A DNA stretch of 64,000 nt from contig NZ_CP049256.1 in assembly GCF_011046485.1 (NCBI RefSeq), forward strand, positions 1,798,001 through 1,862,000, given 5' to 3'. Within the stretch, counting starts at the first letter, position 1. Each line of letters starts with the position of its first letter. The stretch comes from Microbacterium sp. 4R-513 (GTDB taxonomy: Bacteria; Actinomycetota; Actinomycetes; Actinomycetales; Microbacteriaceae). The translations under genes and the position numbers were made by a program. Of the stretch, positions 26,566-35,396 are shown in pieces. The notes beneath the pieces were generated by a model. It was not told where the DNA came from. It saw only the letters and a list, made by a program, of their open reading frames with translations, and ran no database searches.

Positions 26566-27237
26566 GTGGCAGTGACCGACGAGGCGATCCTGAAGATCCG
26601 CGAGATGATCACGTCCGGGGAGCTCGAACCGGGCGACCGGCTTCCTCCGGAGAAGGAGCTGAGTGAACGGCTGGGTCTATCGCGGAATTCGCTGCGCGAG
26701 GCGGTCAAGGCGCTCGAGATGATCCGCGTTCTCGATGTCCGGCGCGGCGACGGCACCTACGTCACGAGCCTTGAGCCGCGCCTGCTTCTCGAGGCGGTGG
26801 CGTTCGTCGTCGACCTGCACACCGATCGCTCGGTGCTCGAGATCTTCGGCGTGCGGCGCATCCTCGAGCCAGCGGCCGCGGCGCTCGCCGCGGGCCACAT
26901 GACGCCTGACACGGTCGCACGACTCGAGTCCTTCATGGACGATACCGACGCCCTCGCAGGGGTCGAAGACCTCGTCAAGCATGATCTCGAGTTCCATCAG
27001 GCGATCGTCGAGGCCTCTGGAAACGAGTACCTGAGCCGCCTCGTCGAGTCGATGTCGAGCGGCACGGTGCGCGCGCGGGTGTGGCGCGGCATCACGCAGC
27101 AGGGTGCCACCGAGCGCACGATCTCGGAGCATCGGGGCATCCTCGACGCCCTGCGGCGGGGCGACGCGCGGCTGGCCGAGGCGCTCATGCTCACCCACAT
27201 CGCAGGAATCGAAGACTGGCTGCGGGATGCCTCGTAG
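26566..27237 (+). CDS. FadR-subfamily (FCD) GntR regulator, second fucose cluster
   Basis: 223 residues from GTG 26566. GntR HTH (EELGxxx-type: SGELEPGDRLPPEKELSER, LGLSRNSLREAVKALEM, GDGTYV) plus FCD domain (RRILEPAAAALAAG, FHQAIVEASGNEYL, EHRGILDALRRGD). It starts a rightward group with mutarotase and lactonase and is similar in layout to the regulator at 16215, suggesting that each fucose set carries its own FadR-type control. A GGATGTCT-GTACG sequence before its start resembles the element before the dehydratase at 30814. Confidence 0.9.
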   Translation: MAVTDEAILKIREMITSGELEPGDRLPPEKELSERLGLSRNSLREAVKALEMIRVLDVRRGDGTYVTSLEPRLLLEAVAFVVDLHTDRSVLEIFGVRRILEPAAAALAAGHMTPDTVARLESFMDDTDALAGVEDLVKHDLEFHQAIVEASGNEYLSRLVESMSSGTVRARVWRGITQQGATERTISEHRGILDALRRGDARLAEALMLTHIAGIEDWLRDAS

Positions 27238-27254
27238 CCGGAGAGGCTGACCCC

Positions 27255-27596
27255 ATGCGCGTCGCGCTGCACTCCGTCATCCGCGAGAGCGCGGTTGACG
27301 ACTACCGGGCCCACCACGCACGAGTGCCTGAGGAGCTCGTCGCGCTCTTCGAGCGCGCCGGCATCCACGACTGGGTGATCTGGCGCTCGGGAGACCGGCT
27401 TTTTCATCTCGTGGACTGCGACCACTGGGACGATGCAATGACGGTAGTCGGCGCGGATCCCGCCAACGAGCGGTGGCAGGCGGACATCGGACGATTCGTT
27501 GCCGTCTTTCACACCGCGGACGGCGCCGACGGGTTCGCCCCGATAGAAGAGGTGTGGAGCCTTGCAGGACAGCGGTCCGAGGGCGCCACGGCATGA
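27255..27596 (+). CDS. L-rhamnose/L-fucose mutarotase family protein
   Basis: 113 residues, ATG 27255. Small ferredoxin-like alpha/beta-barrel family (RhaM-like): MRVALHSVIRESAVDDYRAHH, then IHDWVIWRSGDRLFHLVD and a final VFHTAD segment, with the conserved His after YRA. These enzymes interconvert alpha and beta anomers of L-rhamnose or L-fucose, supplying the anomer used by the dehydrogenase. It overlaps the lactonase gene by 4 bases (ATGA). In this neighbourhood an L-fucose role is more likely than rhamnose. Confidence 0.82.
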   Translation: MRVALHSVIRESAVDDYRAHHARVPEELVALFERAGIHDWVIWRSGDRLFHLVDCDHWDDAMTVVGADPANERWQADIGRFVAVFHTADGADGFAPIEEVWSLAGQRSEGATA

Positions 27597-28435
27597 GCGT
27601 GCTCGACACCCACGTCCACGTGTGGGATCCGACGCGTCTGACCTACCCCTGGCTGGACGGCCTCGCCGCTCTGGACCGGCCGTTCCTGCCCTGCGAATAC
27701 CAAGGCGCCGAGCGCGCAATCTTCGTGCAGGCGGACTGCCTTCCGGACCAGGCCCTCGCGGAGGCGCGCTGGGTCGCCGGCCTCTACTGGCCTGAGCTCG
27801 CCGGCATCGTCGCGGGCGCCGACCTCCGCTCGCCCGACCTCGAGGCGCACCTCGACGCACTCGGCGAAGTGGGGCGGGTCGTGGGCATCCGTCATCTTCT
27901 CCAGGGGGAGGATGCCGCCCGCTTCGCGGACCCCGCCCTGCGCCGGGGTCTGCGTGCGCTCGCCAGCCGGGGCCTGACTTTCGACGCCTGCGTCCGGCAT
28001 CCCCAGCTCCCCGCGCTGGTCGAGCTCGTCGAGGCGGTCCCTGGGTTACGGGTGGTGCTCGACCACATCGGCAAGTCGCCGGTCGCGGAAGGCATCTCGA
28101 GCGATGCAGGCAGGCAGTGGAGAATATGGCTCCGCCGCCTGTCGGCGCTGCCCGACGTGCACGTGAAGCTCTCCGGCCTGCCAGCTGAGACCGATGACGC
28201 GCCGGCGTTCTTCACCCAAGCCGACGACTTCATCCGCTTTGCGGTGGACGCGTTCGGGCCGGAGCGCGCGATGGTGGGCAGTGACTGGCCGGTGAGTGAG
28301 AAGTTCGGAGCGAAGGTCGGACCCGAGGAGTGGATCGAGCGGGTACGGTTTGCGACGGGGCTAGTCGGCGACGAATGGGATGCCATCGCCGCGACGACGG
28401 CGGCCCGGTTCTACCGCGTGCCTGAACAGCAATGA
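27593..28435 (+). CDS. Amidohydrolase-family sugar lactonase, copy 2
   Basis: 280 residues. Same family as the protein at 25133: DTHVHVWD metal motif, IFVQADCLPDQ, VGIRHLLQGED, LDHIGKSP and GSDWPVS. It should hydrolyse L-fuconolactone or a close sugar lactone in the cytoplasm. Translation is coupled to the mutarotase. The two lactonases are diverged paralogues, so different preferred lactones are possible (for example L-fucono versus L-galactono or arabino). Confidence 0.87.
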   Translation: MSVLDTHVHVWDPTRLTYPWLDGLAALDRPFLPCEYQGAERAIFVQADCLPDQALAEARWVAGLYWPELAGIVAGADLRSPDLEAHLDALGEVGRVVGIRHLLQGEDAARFADPALRRGLRALASRGLTFDACVRHPQLPALVELVEAVPGLRVVLDHIGKSPVAEGISSDAGRQWRIWLRRLSALPDVHVKLSGLPAETDDAPAFFTQADDFIRFAVDAFGPERAMVGSDWPVSEKFGAKVGPEEWIERVRFATGLVGDEWDAIAATTAARFYRVPEQQ

Positions 28436-28446
28436 GGCCGGCGAGG

Positions 28447-28463
28447 CGGCAGCGGCGCTGCCG
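28447..28463. terminator. Hairpin between convergent genes
   Basis: CGGCAGC-GGC-GCTGCCG is a perfect 7-bp stem 11 bases after the lactonase stop, in the 100-base gap before the converging AKR gene. There is no T-tract, as is common in high-GC actinobacteria. Confidence 0.45.
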
Positions 28464-28535
28464 ATGTGCGCCGGAGCCGCGGCGCCGGAGCTCGCAACGC
28501 CAAGGGACTCGCCGCGGGGGATGGCTTCGGCGCGC

Positions 28536-29516
28536 TCAGGAGTGCTGTGATGTCGATGTCGAGGGGTCCGCGACCAGACCGCGGTCGGCGAGGACGGCCC
28601 AGAGTTCGTCGGGGATTGGTGCGGAGATGCGCGCGATGTTCTCGGAGATCGAGGCGGGGTTCGCCGTTCCGACGACGACGGTGGTGACGGCCGGGTGGCG
28701 CAGCGGGAACTGCAGCGCCGCCGCCGGCAACTCGACGCCGAACGCGGCACATACGCGCGCGATCGCACTAGCCCGCTCGATGACCTCGGCGGGGGCCTCC
28801 CCGTAGTTGTACGTTGCGTCGGCGCGCGGGCCGGATGTTGCGAGCAGTCCCGAGTTGAAGGGCGCGGCGGCCACAACGCGCACTCCGCGCGCGGCGCACG
28901 CGGGCAGCAGATCCTCCGCGGCCGTCTGCTCGAGAAGCGTGTACCTCCCGGCGATCATCACGAGGTCGAGGTCGCCCTCCACCACCGCGCGCGTTGCGAC
29001 GGCCGAGTCATTGACGCCGATACCGATCGCCTCGACAAGCCCTTCGTCGCGGAGCGCAGCCAGCGCCGGCAACCCGTCCCGCAGGCCCCACTCGAGGTCG
29101 TATGCGTCCGGATCGTGCAGATAAAGGATGTCGACCCGGTCGAGTGCGAGGCGCTCGAGCGACTCCTCGAGTGACCGGCGGATACCCTCTGCGCTCGCGT
29201 CGAAGCGACGGAGCACGTCGTCGGGCACGTCGAAGCCCTGGGCGAGATCCCGCCCGCCGGCGAAGGCGGGGTTGGGTTCGAGCAGCCGGCCGACCTTGGT
29301 CGACACGATGTAGTCGTCGCGCGGCTTGTCGCGCAGGAAGTCGCCGAGGCGCCGCTCCGAGAGCCCGAGCCCGTAGTGGGGGGCAGTGTCGAAGTACCGG
29401 ATGCCGCCATCCCACGCTGCGTCGAGCGCCCCGCGTGCGCGCGCGTCGTCGACCTCGCGATACAGGTTGCCGATCGACGCGGCGCCGAGGCCGAGTGGTC
29501 CGAACGCGATCGTCAC
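28536..29516 (-). CDS. Aldo/keto reductase, probable aldose 1-dehydrogenase, copy 2
   Basis: 326 residues from GTG 29516, overlapping the dehydratase stop (GTGA). Same group as 17084: [17 protein letters not shown] with tetrad Asp/Tyr, STKVGR Lys and DILYLHDP His. It would oxidise L-fucose or a related aldose to the lactone. It is the second gene of a leftward unit with the fuconate dehydratase at 29513 and converges on the lactonase at 27593, so the second pathway set is split over two strands. Confidence 0.87.
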   Translation of the reverse strand: MTIAFGPLGLGAASIGNLYREVDDARARGALDAAWDGGIRYFDTAPHYGLGLSERRLGDFLRDKPRDDYIVSTKVGRLLEPNPAFAGGRDLAQGFDVPDDVLRRFDASAEGIRRSLEESLERLALDRVDILYLHDPDAYDLEWGLRDGLPALAALRDEGLVEAIGIGVNDSAVATRAVVEGDLDLVMIAGRYTLLEQTAAEDLLPACAARGVRVVAAAPFNSGLLATSGPRADATYNYGEAPAEVIERASAIARVCAAFGVELPAAALQFPLRHPAVTTVVVGTANPASISENIARISAPIPDELWAVLADRGLVADPSTSTSQHS

Positions 29517-30814
29517 GCGCGCACCTCGGAATACGAGTTCCGCCATGAATGCGCGGCGATGGACTCGGCGAGCATCTCGGTTCCGGCGCCGGGCGCCGTA
29601 GGCGCGACGTAGTGGCCCTCGCGGATCTCGACGGGCACGACGAAGTGCTCGTGGAGATGGTCGGCATACTCGATCATCCGACCTTCGCGCGTCCGCGAGA
29701 CGGCGACGTAGTCGAACATCGAGAGGTGCTGGACGGCTTCGCACAGGCCCACGCCGCCCGCGTGTGGACAGACTGGGATGCCGAACTTGGCCGCGAGCAG
29801 GAGGTTCGCCATGTTCTCATTGACGCCCCCGACCCGGGTCGCGTCGATCTGGAGCACGTCGACACCCCGCACCTGGAGGAGCTGCTTGAACATCACGCGG
29901 TTCTGCGCGTGCTCGCCCGTTGCGACGCGCACGGGGGCGACGCCGCGCGCGATGGCGGCGTGACCAAGTACGTCATCTGGGCTCGTGGGCTCCTCGATCC
30001 ACGCCGGTTCGAACTCCTTGAGGGCGTTGACCCACTCGATCGCCGCCCCGACGTCCCACCTCTGGTTGGCGTCGATGGCGATCGGGAACCCGTCTGGCAC
30101 GTTGGAGCGGGCGATGCGCATGCGCCGGACGTCGTCGCCGAGGTCGCCCCCGACCTTGAGCTTGATCTGCCGGAACCCGGCTGCGACGGCTTCGCGGCAC
30201 AGCCGCGCGAGCTTCTCGTCGGAGTAGCCGAGCCAGCCTGGGCCGGTCGTGTAAGCGGCGTAGCCCTCACGCAGGAGCTGCTCGGTGCGCTCCTCACGTC
30301 CGGGTACGGCAGCACGCAGGATCTCGAGCGCGTCATCAGGAGTGAGGACGTCAGTGAGATAGCGGAAGTCGACGAGCGCCACGATCTCTTCGGGGCTCAG
30401 CCGGCTCAGATGCAGCCACAGCGGCTCTCCTGCGCGCTTCGCGCGTAGATCCCACAACGCGTTGATCACGGCGCCGATCGCCATGTGCATGACGCCCTTC
30501 TCCGGACCCAGCCAGCGTAATTGCGAGTCGTCGCGGAAGAGCCGCGCTGTCGCACCCATGTCGGCCAGGAGGACGTCGGCATCGCGACCCAGGAGGTGGT
30601 GACGCAGGGTGTCGATCGCGGCGACCTGGACGTCGTTTCCCCGGCCGATCGTGAAGACGAAGCCATGGCCTTCGAGACCGTCCGGCGCGTCGGTGCCGAC
30701 GACAACGTACGCCGCCGAGTAGTCCGGGTCCGGGTTCATCGCGTCGGAGCCGTCGAGGCTCAGGGATGTGGGAAACCGGATGTCGAACGTGTCGACCCTA
30801 TTGATGACTGCCAT
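29513..30814 (-). CDS. L-fuconate dehydratase (enolase superfamily), copy 2
   Basis: 433 residues from ATG 30814; GGAGAGGAC just upstream favours it over an in-frame ATG 10 codons earlier. [25 protein letters not shown] (KxK), IDANQRWD (Asp), WIEEPTSP (Glu), ATGEHAQN (Glu) and CPHAGGVG (His) are all present, so it should be active. It is clearly homologous to the 23794 protein but diverged throughout, pointing to an old duplication or separate acquisition. Substrate is L-fuconate or a close acid such as L-galactonate or D-arabinonate. Confidence 0.92.
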   Translation of the reverse strand: MAVINRVDTFDIRFPTSLSLDGSDAMNPDPDYSAAYVVVGTDAPDGLEGHGFVFTIGRGNDVQVAAIDTLRHHLLGRDADVLLADMGATARLFRDDSQLRWLGPEKGVMHMAIGAVINALWDLRAKRAGEPLWLHLSRLSPEEIVALVDFRYLTDVLTPDDALEILRAAVPGREERTEQLLREGYAAYTTGPGWLGYSDEKLARLCREAVAAGFRQIKLKVGGDLGDDVRRMRIARSNVPDGFPIAIDANQRWDVGAAIEWVNALKEFEPAWIEEPTSPDDVLGHAAIARGVAPVRVATGEHAQNRVMFKQLLQVRGVDVLQIDATRVGGVNENMANLLLAAKFGIPVCPHAGGVGLCEAVQHLSMFDYVAVSRTREGRMIEYADHLHEHFVVPVEIREGHYVAPTAPGAGTEMLAESIAAHSWRNSYSEVRA

Positions 30815-30840
30815 GTCGTCCTCTCCGACTCTGAGCGTAA

Positions 30841-30851
30841 ACATAGGATGT
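30841..30851 (-). promoter_or_regulatory. Palindrome before fuconate dehydratase 2
   Basis: ACATAGGATGT is a perfect ACAT/ATGT inverted repeat with a 3-base centre, 27 bases upstream of the dehydratase ATG. The extended GGATGTCTTGTACG resembles GGATGTCTGTACG upstream of the FadR-type gene at 26566, so it may be that regulator's site (inference). Confidence 0.35.
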
Positions 30852-31003
30852 CTTGTACGTCAACCGGCTAGAATCGCGACGGAATCAACCTTATGGCGCG
30901 GTGGTGTGAGATAGAGTTCCGACCTTCAGGGAGAAGCTGATGACATCCAGGCGCTTGGGGTCGAACCTCGTTGCGGGATGAGCCCGCGGAAAGGAGCACA
31001 CTC

Positions 31004-31788
31004 ATGCCCGAGCCCCTTGCGGGCCTCGTCGCGATCGTGACGGGGGAGCGTCAGGACTCGGCGCGGCGATCGCCGCGCGACTCAAGGAGGACGGCGCGAC
31101 GGTCGCCGTCTTCGACGTGAATACCGATGCCGCTACCGGCGTCGATCTGGCCGTCCTCGTCGATGTGACCGATGACGAATCGGTGGCCTCGGGAGTCGAG
31201 CAGGTCGTCGACGCGCTCGGCCGCCTGGACATCGTGGTCAACAACGCCGGCGTCGGCGCCCAGGGTGACGTCACAGCCAACCCCGATGAGGAGTGGCATC
31301 GCGTGTGGGACATCAACGTCGTCGGCATCGCCCGCGTGAGCCGCGCGGCGATGCCCTATCTGCGTCGCTCACCGTCCGCCGCCATCTGCAATACCTCGTC
31401 GATCGCGGCGACGGCCGGCCTGCCCCAGCGCGCGCTGTACAGCGCGACGAAGGGGGCCGTGCTCGCCCTCACGCGCGCCATGGCCGCCGACCACCTCCGC
31501 GAGGGCATCCGCGTCAACGCTGTCAACCCTGGCACCGCCGACACGCCGTGGGTGGGCCGCCTGCTCGGTTCGGCGTCGGACCCTGCCGGCGAACGCGCGG
31601 CCCTCGAGGCGCGGCAGCCGCATGGACGCCTCGTCTCGGCCGACGAGGTCGCCGATGCCGTCGCCTACCTCGTGAGCCCGCGCGCCGGGTCGACGGCAGG
31701 CATCGCGCTCGCCGTTGACGGCGGCATGGAGGGCCTGCGGCTGCGCCCTGCGGCCGAGAAGACACTCGGGATCCTCGGCGCGCGCTGA
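31004..31788 (+). pseudogene. Short-chain dehydrogenase, frameshifted in the cofactor motif
   Basis: ATG 31004, with AAGGAG 7 bases upstream, gives MPEPLAGLVAIVTG and then leaves frame. The other frame continues with ASGLGAAIAARLKEDGAT, NNAGVG, YSATKGA and a normal C-terminus at 31788. Adding one G to the GGGGG run at 31042-31046 restores the TGGASGLG Rossmann motif and a protein of about 261 residues. It is a paralogue of the SDR at 31871 (shared RQPHGRLV and ADEVADA segments), matching SDRs that oxidise 2-keto-3-deoxy-L-fuconate at C4. The break is a sequencing error or an inactivation covered by the intact copy. Confidence 0.8.
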
Positions 31789-31870
31789 TCGAGCCGCGGC
31801 GGGCTGCCACCGGTCGGGCAGGTGGTGAAGCAGATCCGGGGCGGGCATCTGGTCCGGGAGAGCCGGCGCA

Positions 31871-32614
31871 TCAATGTGAAACGTAGAGCGCCTCGATCCC
31901 CGCGTCCACCGACAAAGCTACGCCGTTTGTCGACTGGGCCCGCGGGCTGGCGAGGTATGCGATCGCATCGGCAACCTCGTCGGCCGTGACGAGGCGTCCG
32001 TGCGGCTGCCGCGCCTCGAGGTTCGAGCGCTCGATGCTGGAGTCGTCGGCGGCGTCGAGGAGGCGCTGGATCCACGGCGTCTCCGTCGTTCCGGGGTTGA
32101 CGGAGTTGAACCGCACGCCGTCGGCGAGGTGGTCCGCGGCGAGCGCGCGGGTGAGCGACACGAGCGCGCCCTTGCTCGCCGTATAGAGTGAGCGGTTCGG
32201 GAAGCCGGTTAGCGCGACGGCCGATCCGACGTTGACGACACTCGACGGCTGCGCAGCGATGAGGTGGGGGATGGCGGCCCGGATCACACGCACCGCTCCC
32301 ATGACGTTGATGTTGAAAACCCGCATCCATTCGGCGTCGTCGTTCTCGAGGATGCGACCGGCCGCGCCGATGCCCGCGCAGTTGACCACGATGTCGAGAT
32401 GGCCCCATCGAGCAACGACCTCCGCAACAGCACGGGACACGGAGTCCTGATCGGTGACGTCCACCATGTACGAGACGGCCTCGTCCCCTATCGCCTCGCT
32501 GCGGTCGAAGACGGCGACGAGCGCTCCTTCGCGCGCGAGGCGGGATGCTGCCGCCCGGCCGATGCCGGACGCGCCGCCCGAGACGATCGCGACCTTTCCT
32601 TGGAAGGTGTCCAT
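31871..32614 (-). CDS. SDR, probable 2-keto-3-deoxy-L-fuconate 4-dehydrogenase
   Basis: 247 residues from ATG 32614. Classical SDR: SGGASGIG cofactor motif, NCAG, YTASKGA catalytic Tyr-Lys, and a Thr/Pro NPGTTETPW loop. It lies 17 bases after the FAH-family hydrolase on the same strand. In the non-phosphorylative fucose route an SDR oxidises 2-keto-3-deoxy-L-fuconate to 2,4-diketo-3-deoxy-L-fuconate, the substrate of exactly that hydrolase family, which is the basis of the call. The frameshifted paralogue at 31004 converges on it. Confidence 0.82.
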   Translation of the reverse strand: MDTFQGKVAIVSGGASGIGRAAASRLAREGALVAVFDRSEAIGDEAVSYMVDVTDQDSVSRAVAEVVARWGHLDIVVNCAGIGAAGRILENDDAEWMRVFNINVMGAVRVIRAAIPHLIAAQPSSVVNVGSAVALTGFPNRSLYTASKGALVSLTRALAADHLADGVRFNSVNPGTTETPWIQRLLDAADDSSIERSNLEARQPHGRLVTADEVADAIAYLASPRAQSTNGVALSVDAGIEALYVSH

Positions 32615-32631
32615 TGTGGTGCCCGTCCTGT

Positions 32632-33480
32632 TCAACTGACCGCGACGGCGGCCGCGAAGCGCTGCCGCTGGCGGCCGAGTCCTTCGATGAAGATTTCGAC
32701 GGCGTCGCCGTCGGCCAGATAGGGGAAGCGCCCCGACACGGCGACGCCTTCGGGAGTGCCGGTGAGGATGACGTCGCCCGGCTCAAGGAGCGTGTGGGTG
32801 CTCAGCCGAGTGATGATGTCGGCGACGTCGAAGATCATGTCGGAGGTGCGCGAGTTCTGCCGTGCCTCGCCGTTCACCCAGCTCTGGATCGCGAGGTCGG
32901 ACGGGTCGGCGTCGGCAACGAGCCAGGGTCCGAGCGGACAGAAGCGGGGCGCGCCCTTGCCCTTCGACCACTGGCCGCCCGAGATCTCGAGCTGCCACGT
33001 GCGCTCGGACAGATCGTTCGCGACGGCGTACCCGGCGACGCAGGCGAGCGCCTCGGCGCGGTCGGTGACCTGCCACGCGGGCGCCCCGATCACGACGGCG
33101 AGCTCAGCCTCCCAGTCGACCTTGGCGGTGCCTGGGGGGAGGGGCACGTCGTCGTCGGGGCCGACCACGGTGTGGGGCGGCTTGAGGAAGACGACGATGT
33201 CGCTCGGGGGCTCATTGCCGCCCTCCCGCGCGTGGGCGGCGTAGTTGAGGCCGATGCAGTAGACCGCCCCGGGACGCGCCACAGGCGCCCCGAACCGCGT
33301 GATCGCGGTCTGGTCGAGCACCGGCAATTCGTCCGCCGCCCGCAGGACTTGGCGGACGGGATCCGTGGAGAGGAAACGGCCGTCGATGTCGTGAGTGATG
33401 GTGCGCAGGTCGAGCAGTCGATCGCCCACCAGGGCCACCGGGATCTCCTCGCCGGGCTGGCCGATTCGTGCGAAGCGCAT
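32632..33480 (-). CDS. FAH-family hydrolase, probable 2,4-diketo-3-deoxy-L-fuconate hydrolase
   Basis: 282 residues, ATG 33480 with AAGGAG upstream. Fumarylacetoacetate hydrolase C-terminal fold: GLNYAAHAREGG, metal ligands E124 and E126 (DWEAELAVVIG) and D156 (ANDLSERTWQ), and the ILTGTPEGV motif. In L-fucose and L-rhamnose oxidative pathways this family cleaves the 2,4-diketo-3-deoxy acid to pyruvate and L-lactate. It completes the pathway encoded from 17084 onward. It is third in a leftward unit SMP-30, epimerase-like, FAH, SDR. Confidence 0.87.
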   Translation of the reverse strand: MRFARIGQPGEEIPVALVGDRLLDLRTITHDIDGRFLSTDPVRQVLRAADELPVLDQTAITRFGAPVARPGAVYCIGLNYAAHAREGGNEPPSDIVVFLKPPHTVVGPDDDVPLPPGTAKVDWEAELAVVIGAPAWQVTDRAEALACVAGYAVANDLSERTWQLEISGGQWSKGKGAPRFCPLGPWLVADADPSDLAIQSWVNGEARQNSRTSDMIFDVADIITRLSTHTLLEPGDVILTGTPEGVAVSGRFPYLADGDAVEIFIEGLGRQRQRFAAAVAVS

Positions 33481-33512
33481 GGGTTCTCCTTCTTGTGGTT
33501 GCAGGCGCGCGA

Positions 33513-34457
33513 TCAGCTCGAAGCCGTCACGCGCGACAGTCGTGTGGTTGTGATGAGGGGGTGGTCGGGGTCGAGGGCGACTCCCGGGCCGCCGCGCGAA
33601 TCGCCCCGCGAGGTCTGCCCTTCCCCCGGCAGCACGTTGGACGGCTCGACAGCGACGGCGTAGAGCCTGCGGAACCACGGCCATCCCGACCCAGCGTTCG
33701 CCTCGATCCAGAACCACGCATGCGGGTAGGTTGCGGCATCCCACGAGAGGCGCACGCCGAAGCCGCGGTTCGGGCTGTGGAAGGTCGCTTCCGGACGGGC
33801 GAAGTCGGTGAAGGCGGCGAAGACCGACTCTCGCGCGCCGGGCCCCGGAAGGCTGATGCCGCGATCCCCGACGTGCGCGCCGAGCACCTCGGCCGGCGTG
33901 CCGACGTGGCCGTGCGCGGCAAGGCTGCCGGGGGCCTCGCCGTCGGCGATCACCGTCGCCGCTGGCACCTCGAGGAAGGCGTCGGCGTCGAGGAACGGGG
34001 CGCCGAAGGCGGGATGCTGCATGACGCGAGCGTGCACGGTCTGGGGCGAGAGATTGCGGATCCGGTCGGTGACCGTGAGCCCCTCGGCATCCGCGGTCAC
34101 GGTCCGATGCAGATGCAGGGGAGCGGTCGCGAGCCACGTCTCGAGATCGCAGGACGCCGCAGACTGCGCGATCACGTTCCAGCGCGCCAGCGCCGCCTCG
34201 CCGTGGAAGCCCTGAGTCACTCCGCCGTGGGTGCGCTCGGGACCGGCATTGGGGACCAGCAGCTGCCACCCGCCGGGGTAGCCCGCGAGCCACTCGGCCA
34301 TCGAGCCGGCTCCCGACGGAGGCGTCGCCACAAGCCCCGTCGGCGAGACCGCGAGGAGCGGGGTGCCCGTCTGGAGGTCGGTGACCTGGACGATGTCGGC
34401 GCCCCGCTCAGGGGCCACGACGACCTCGAACCGTCTCCCAGCGAGGGTGATCGTCAC
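33513..34457 (-). CDS. Aldose 1-epimerase-like protein (galactose mutarotase superfamily)
   Basis: 314 residues from GTG 34457, overlapping the SMP-30 stop by 4 bases. Galactose-mutarotase-like beta-sandwich features: APERGADIVQV, GGWQLLVPNAG, GVTQGFHGEAALARW and VMQHPAFGAPFL. The usual catalytic His/Glu pair is not clearly placed, so it may bind or epimerise an unusual sugar. It lies between SMP-30 and the FAH hydrolase and could supply an anomer or epimer to the fucose route. Confidence 0.75.
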   Translation of the reverse strand: MTITLAGRRFEVVVAPERGADIVQVTDLQTGTPLLAVSPTGLVATPPSGAGSMAEWLAGYPGGWQLLVPNAGPERTHGGVTQGFHGEAALARWNVIAQSAASCDLETWLATAPLHLHRTVTADAEGLTVTDRIRNLSPQTVHARVMQHPAFGAPFLDADAFLEVPAATVIADGEAPGSLAAHGHVGTPAEVLGAHVGDRGISLPGPGARESVFAAFTDFARPEATFHSPNRGFGVRLSWDAATYPHAWFWIEANAGSGWPWFRRLYAVAVEPSNVLPGEGQTSRGDSRGGPGVALDPDHPLITTTRLSRVTASS

Positions 34458-35323
34458 GTCAGCCACCGAATGGGGTCGAGGGGGAGACCGGTCGCGCCGA
34501 GGTCGCGCAGGCGGAAGATCGATCCAGCATCGGCGTCGTCCGCGAGGTCGAGCTGGAACGCGGCCGAAGTCACCCACAGCTCGTCCAGGTCTGGCCCGAC
34601 GAAGGCGCACGAGGTCGGCTGCGGGGTCGGGATCGCGATTGTACGGAGGCGCTCGCCGTTCGGCGTGAACTCGTGCACGGCGGCACCGGCGAACTCGGCG
34701 ATCCAGAGATGGCCGCGCGTGTCGACACACAGCCCGTCCGGATACCCGGTGAAGGCGTCGGCGTCGATGAGGACGGTCGGTGCCCCATCGATTGTGCCGC
34801 GCTCGACATCCCAGGCGAAACGCAGCACCTGGCGAGCCTGAGTCTCGACCAGATAGAAGGCGTCCCGCCCGCAGCTCCAGTCGAGCCCATTGGGCTGAGT
34901 GAGCCCGTCGACGACGAGGGTGGCCACCCAGTCCTGGTCGAGCATCCACAGACCTCCGGCGCCCTCGGCGAAGTCCATCGCGCAGCTGCCTGCCCAGAAG
35001 CGCCCGTCGGGGGCGACCTTGGCGTCGTTCATCCGGGTGCCCCCGGCGAGGCAGTCGACGCGCCGGTCCACGACCCCGTTCTGGTCGAGCCCCGCGAAGC
35101 CGCTCGCGACGGCGGCGACGATTCCGCCGTGCGCACGCTGGGCGACGGCGCCTACCATCTCGGGGTAGCTCGTGACGGTCGTCCTACCGGTGTCGAGATC
35201 AGTGCGGAGGATCTCGCCGGGGATGATGTCCACCCAGTGCAGGACGCCGGCGGCGGCATCCCACACGGGCCCTTCCCCGCACTCGGCTCGGCGCTGCACT
35301 GCGACGGTCGGGGTTTCGACCAT
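34454..35323 (-). CDS. SMP-30/gluconolactonase-family protein
   Basis: 289 residues from ATG 35323 (AAGGAG 7 bases upstream). Six-bladed calcium-dependent lactonase propeller: ECGEGPVWD (first metal Glu), RMNDAKVAPDGRFWAG (Asn), QPNGLDWS (Asn) and the YPDGLCVDTRGHLW Asp region. These enzymes hydrolyse sugar lactones, so this is a third lactonase of a different fold in the block. It is the first gene of a leftward unit ending at 31871 and stands 73 bases beyond the stop of the GntR gene at 35397. Confidence 0.88.
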   Translation of the reverse strand: MVETPTVAVQRRAECGEGPVWDAAAGVLHWVDIIPGEILRTDLDTGRTTVTSYPEMVGAVAQRAHGGIVAAVASGFAGLDQNGVVDRRVDCLAGGTRMNDAKVAPDGRFWAGSCAMDFAEGAGGLWMLDQDWVATLVVDGLTQPNGLDWSCGRDAFYLVETQARQVLRFAWDVERGTIDGAPTVLIDADAFTGYPDGLCVDTRGHLWIAEFAGAAVHEFTPNGERLRTIAIPTPQPTSCAFVGPDLDELWVTSAAFQLDLADDADAGSIFRLRDLGATGLPLDPIRWLT

Positions 35324-35396
35324 GGGACTCCTTCGTCGTCCGCTGTGGATGATCTCAGCGCGCTCCCGCGCATTGTCCGAGGATCGGTCGGTGAGC

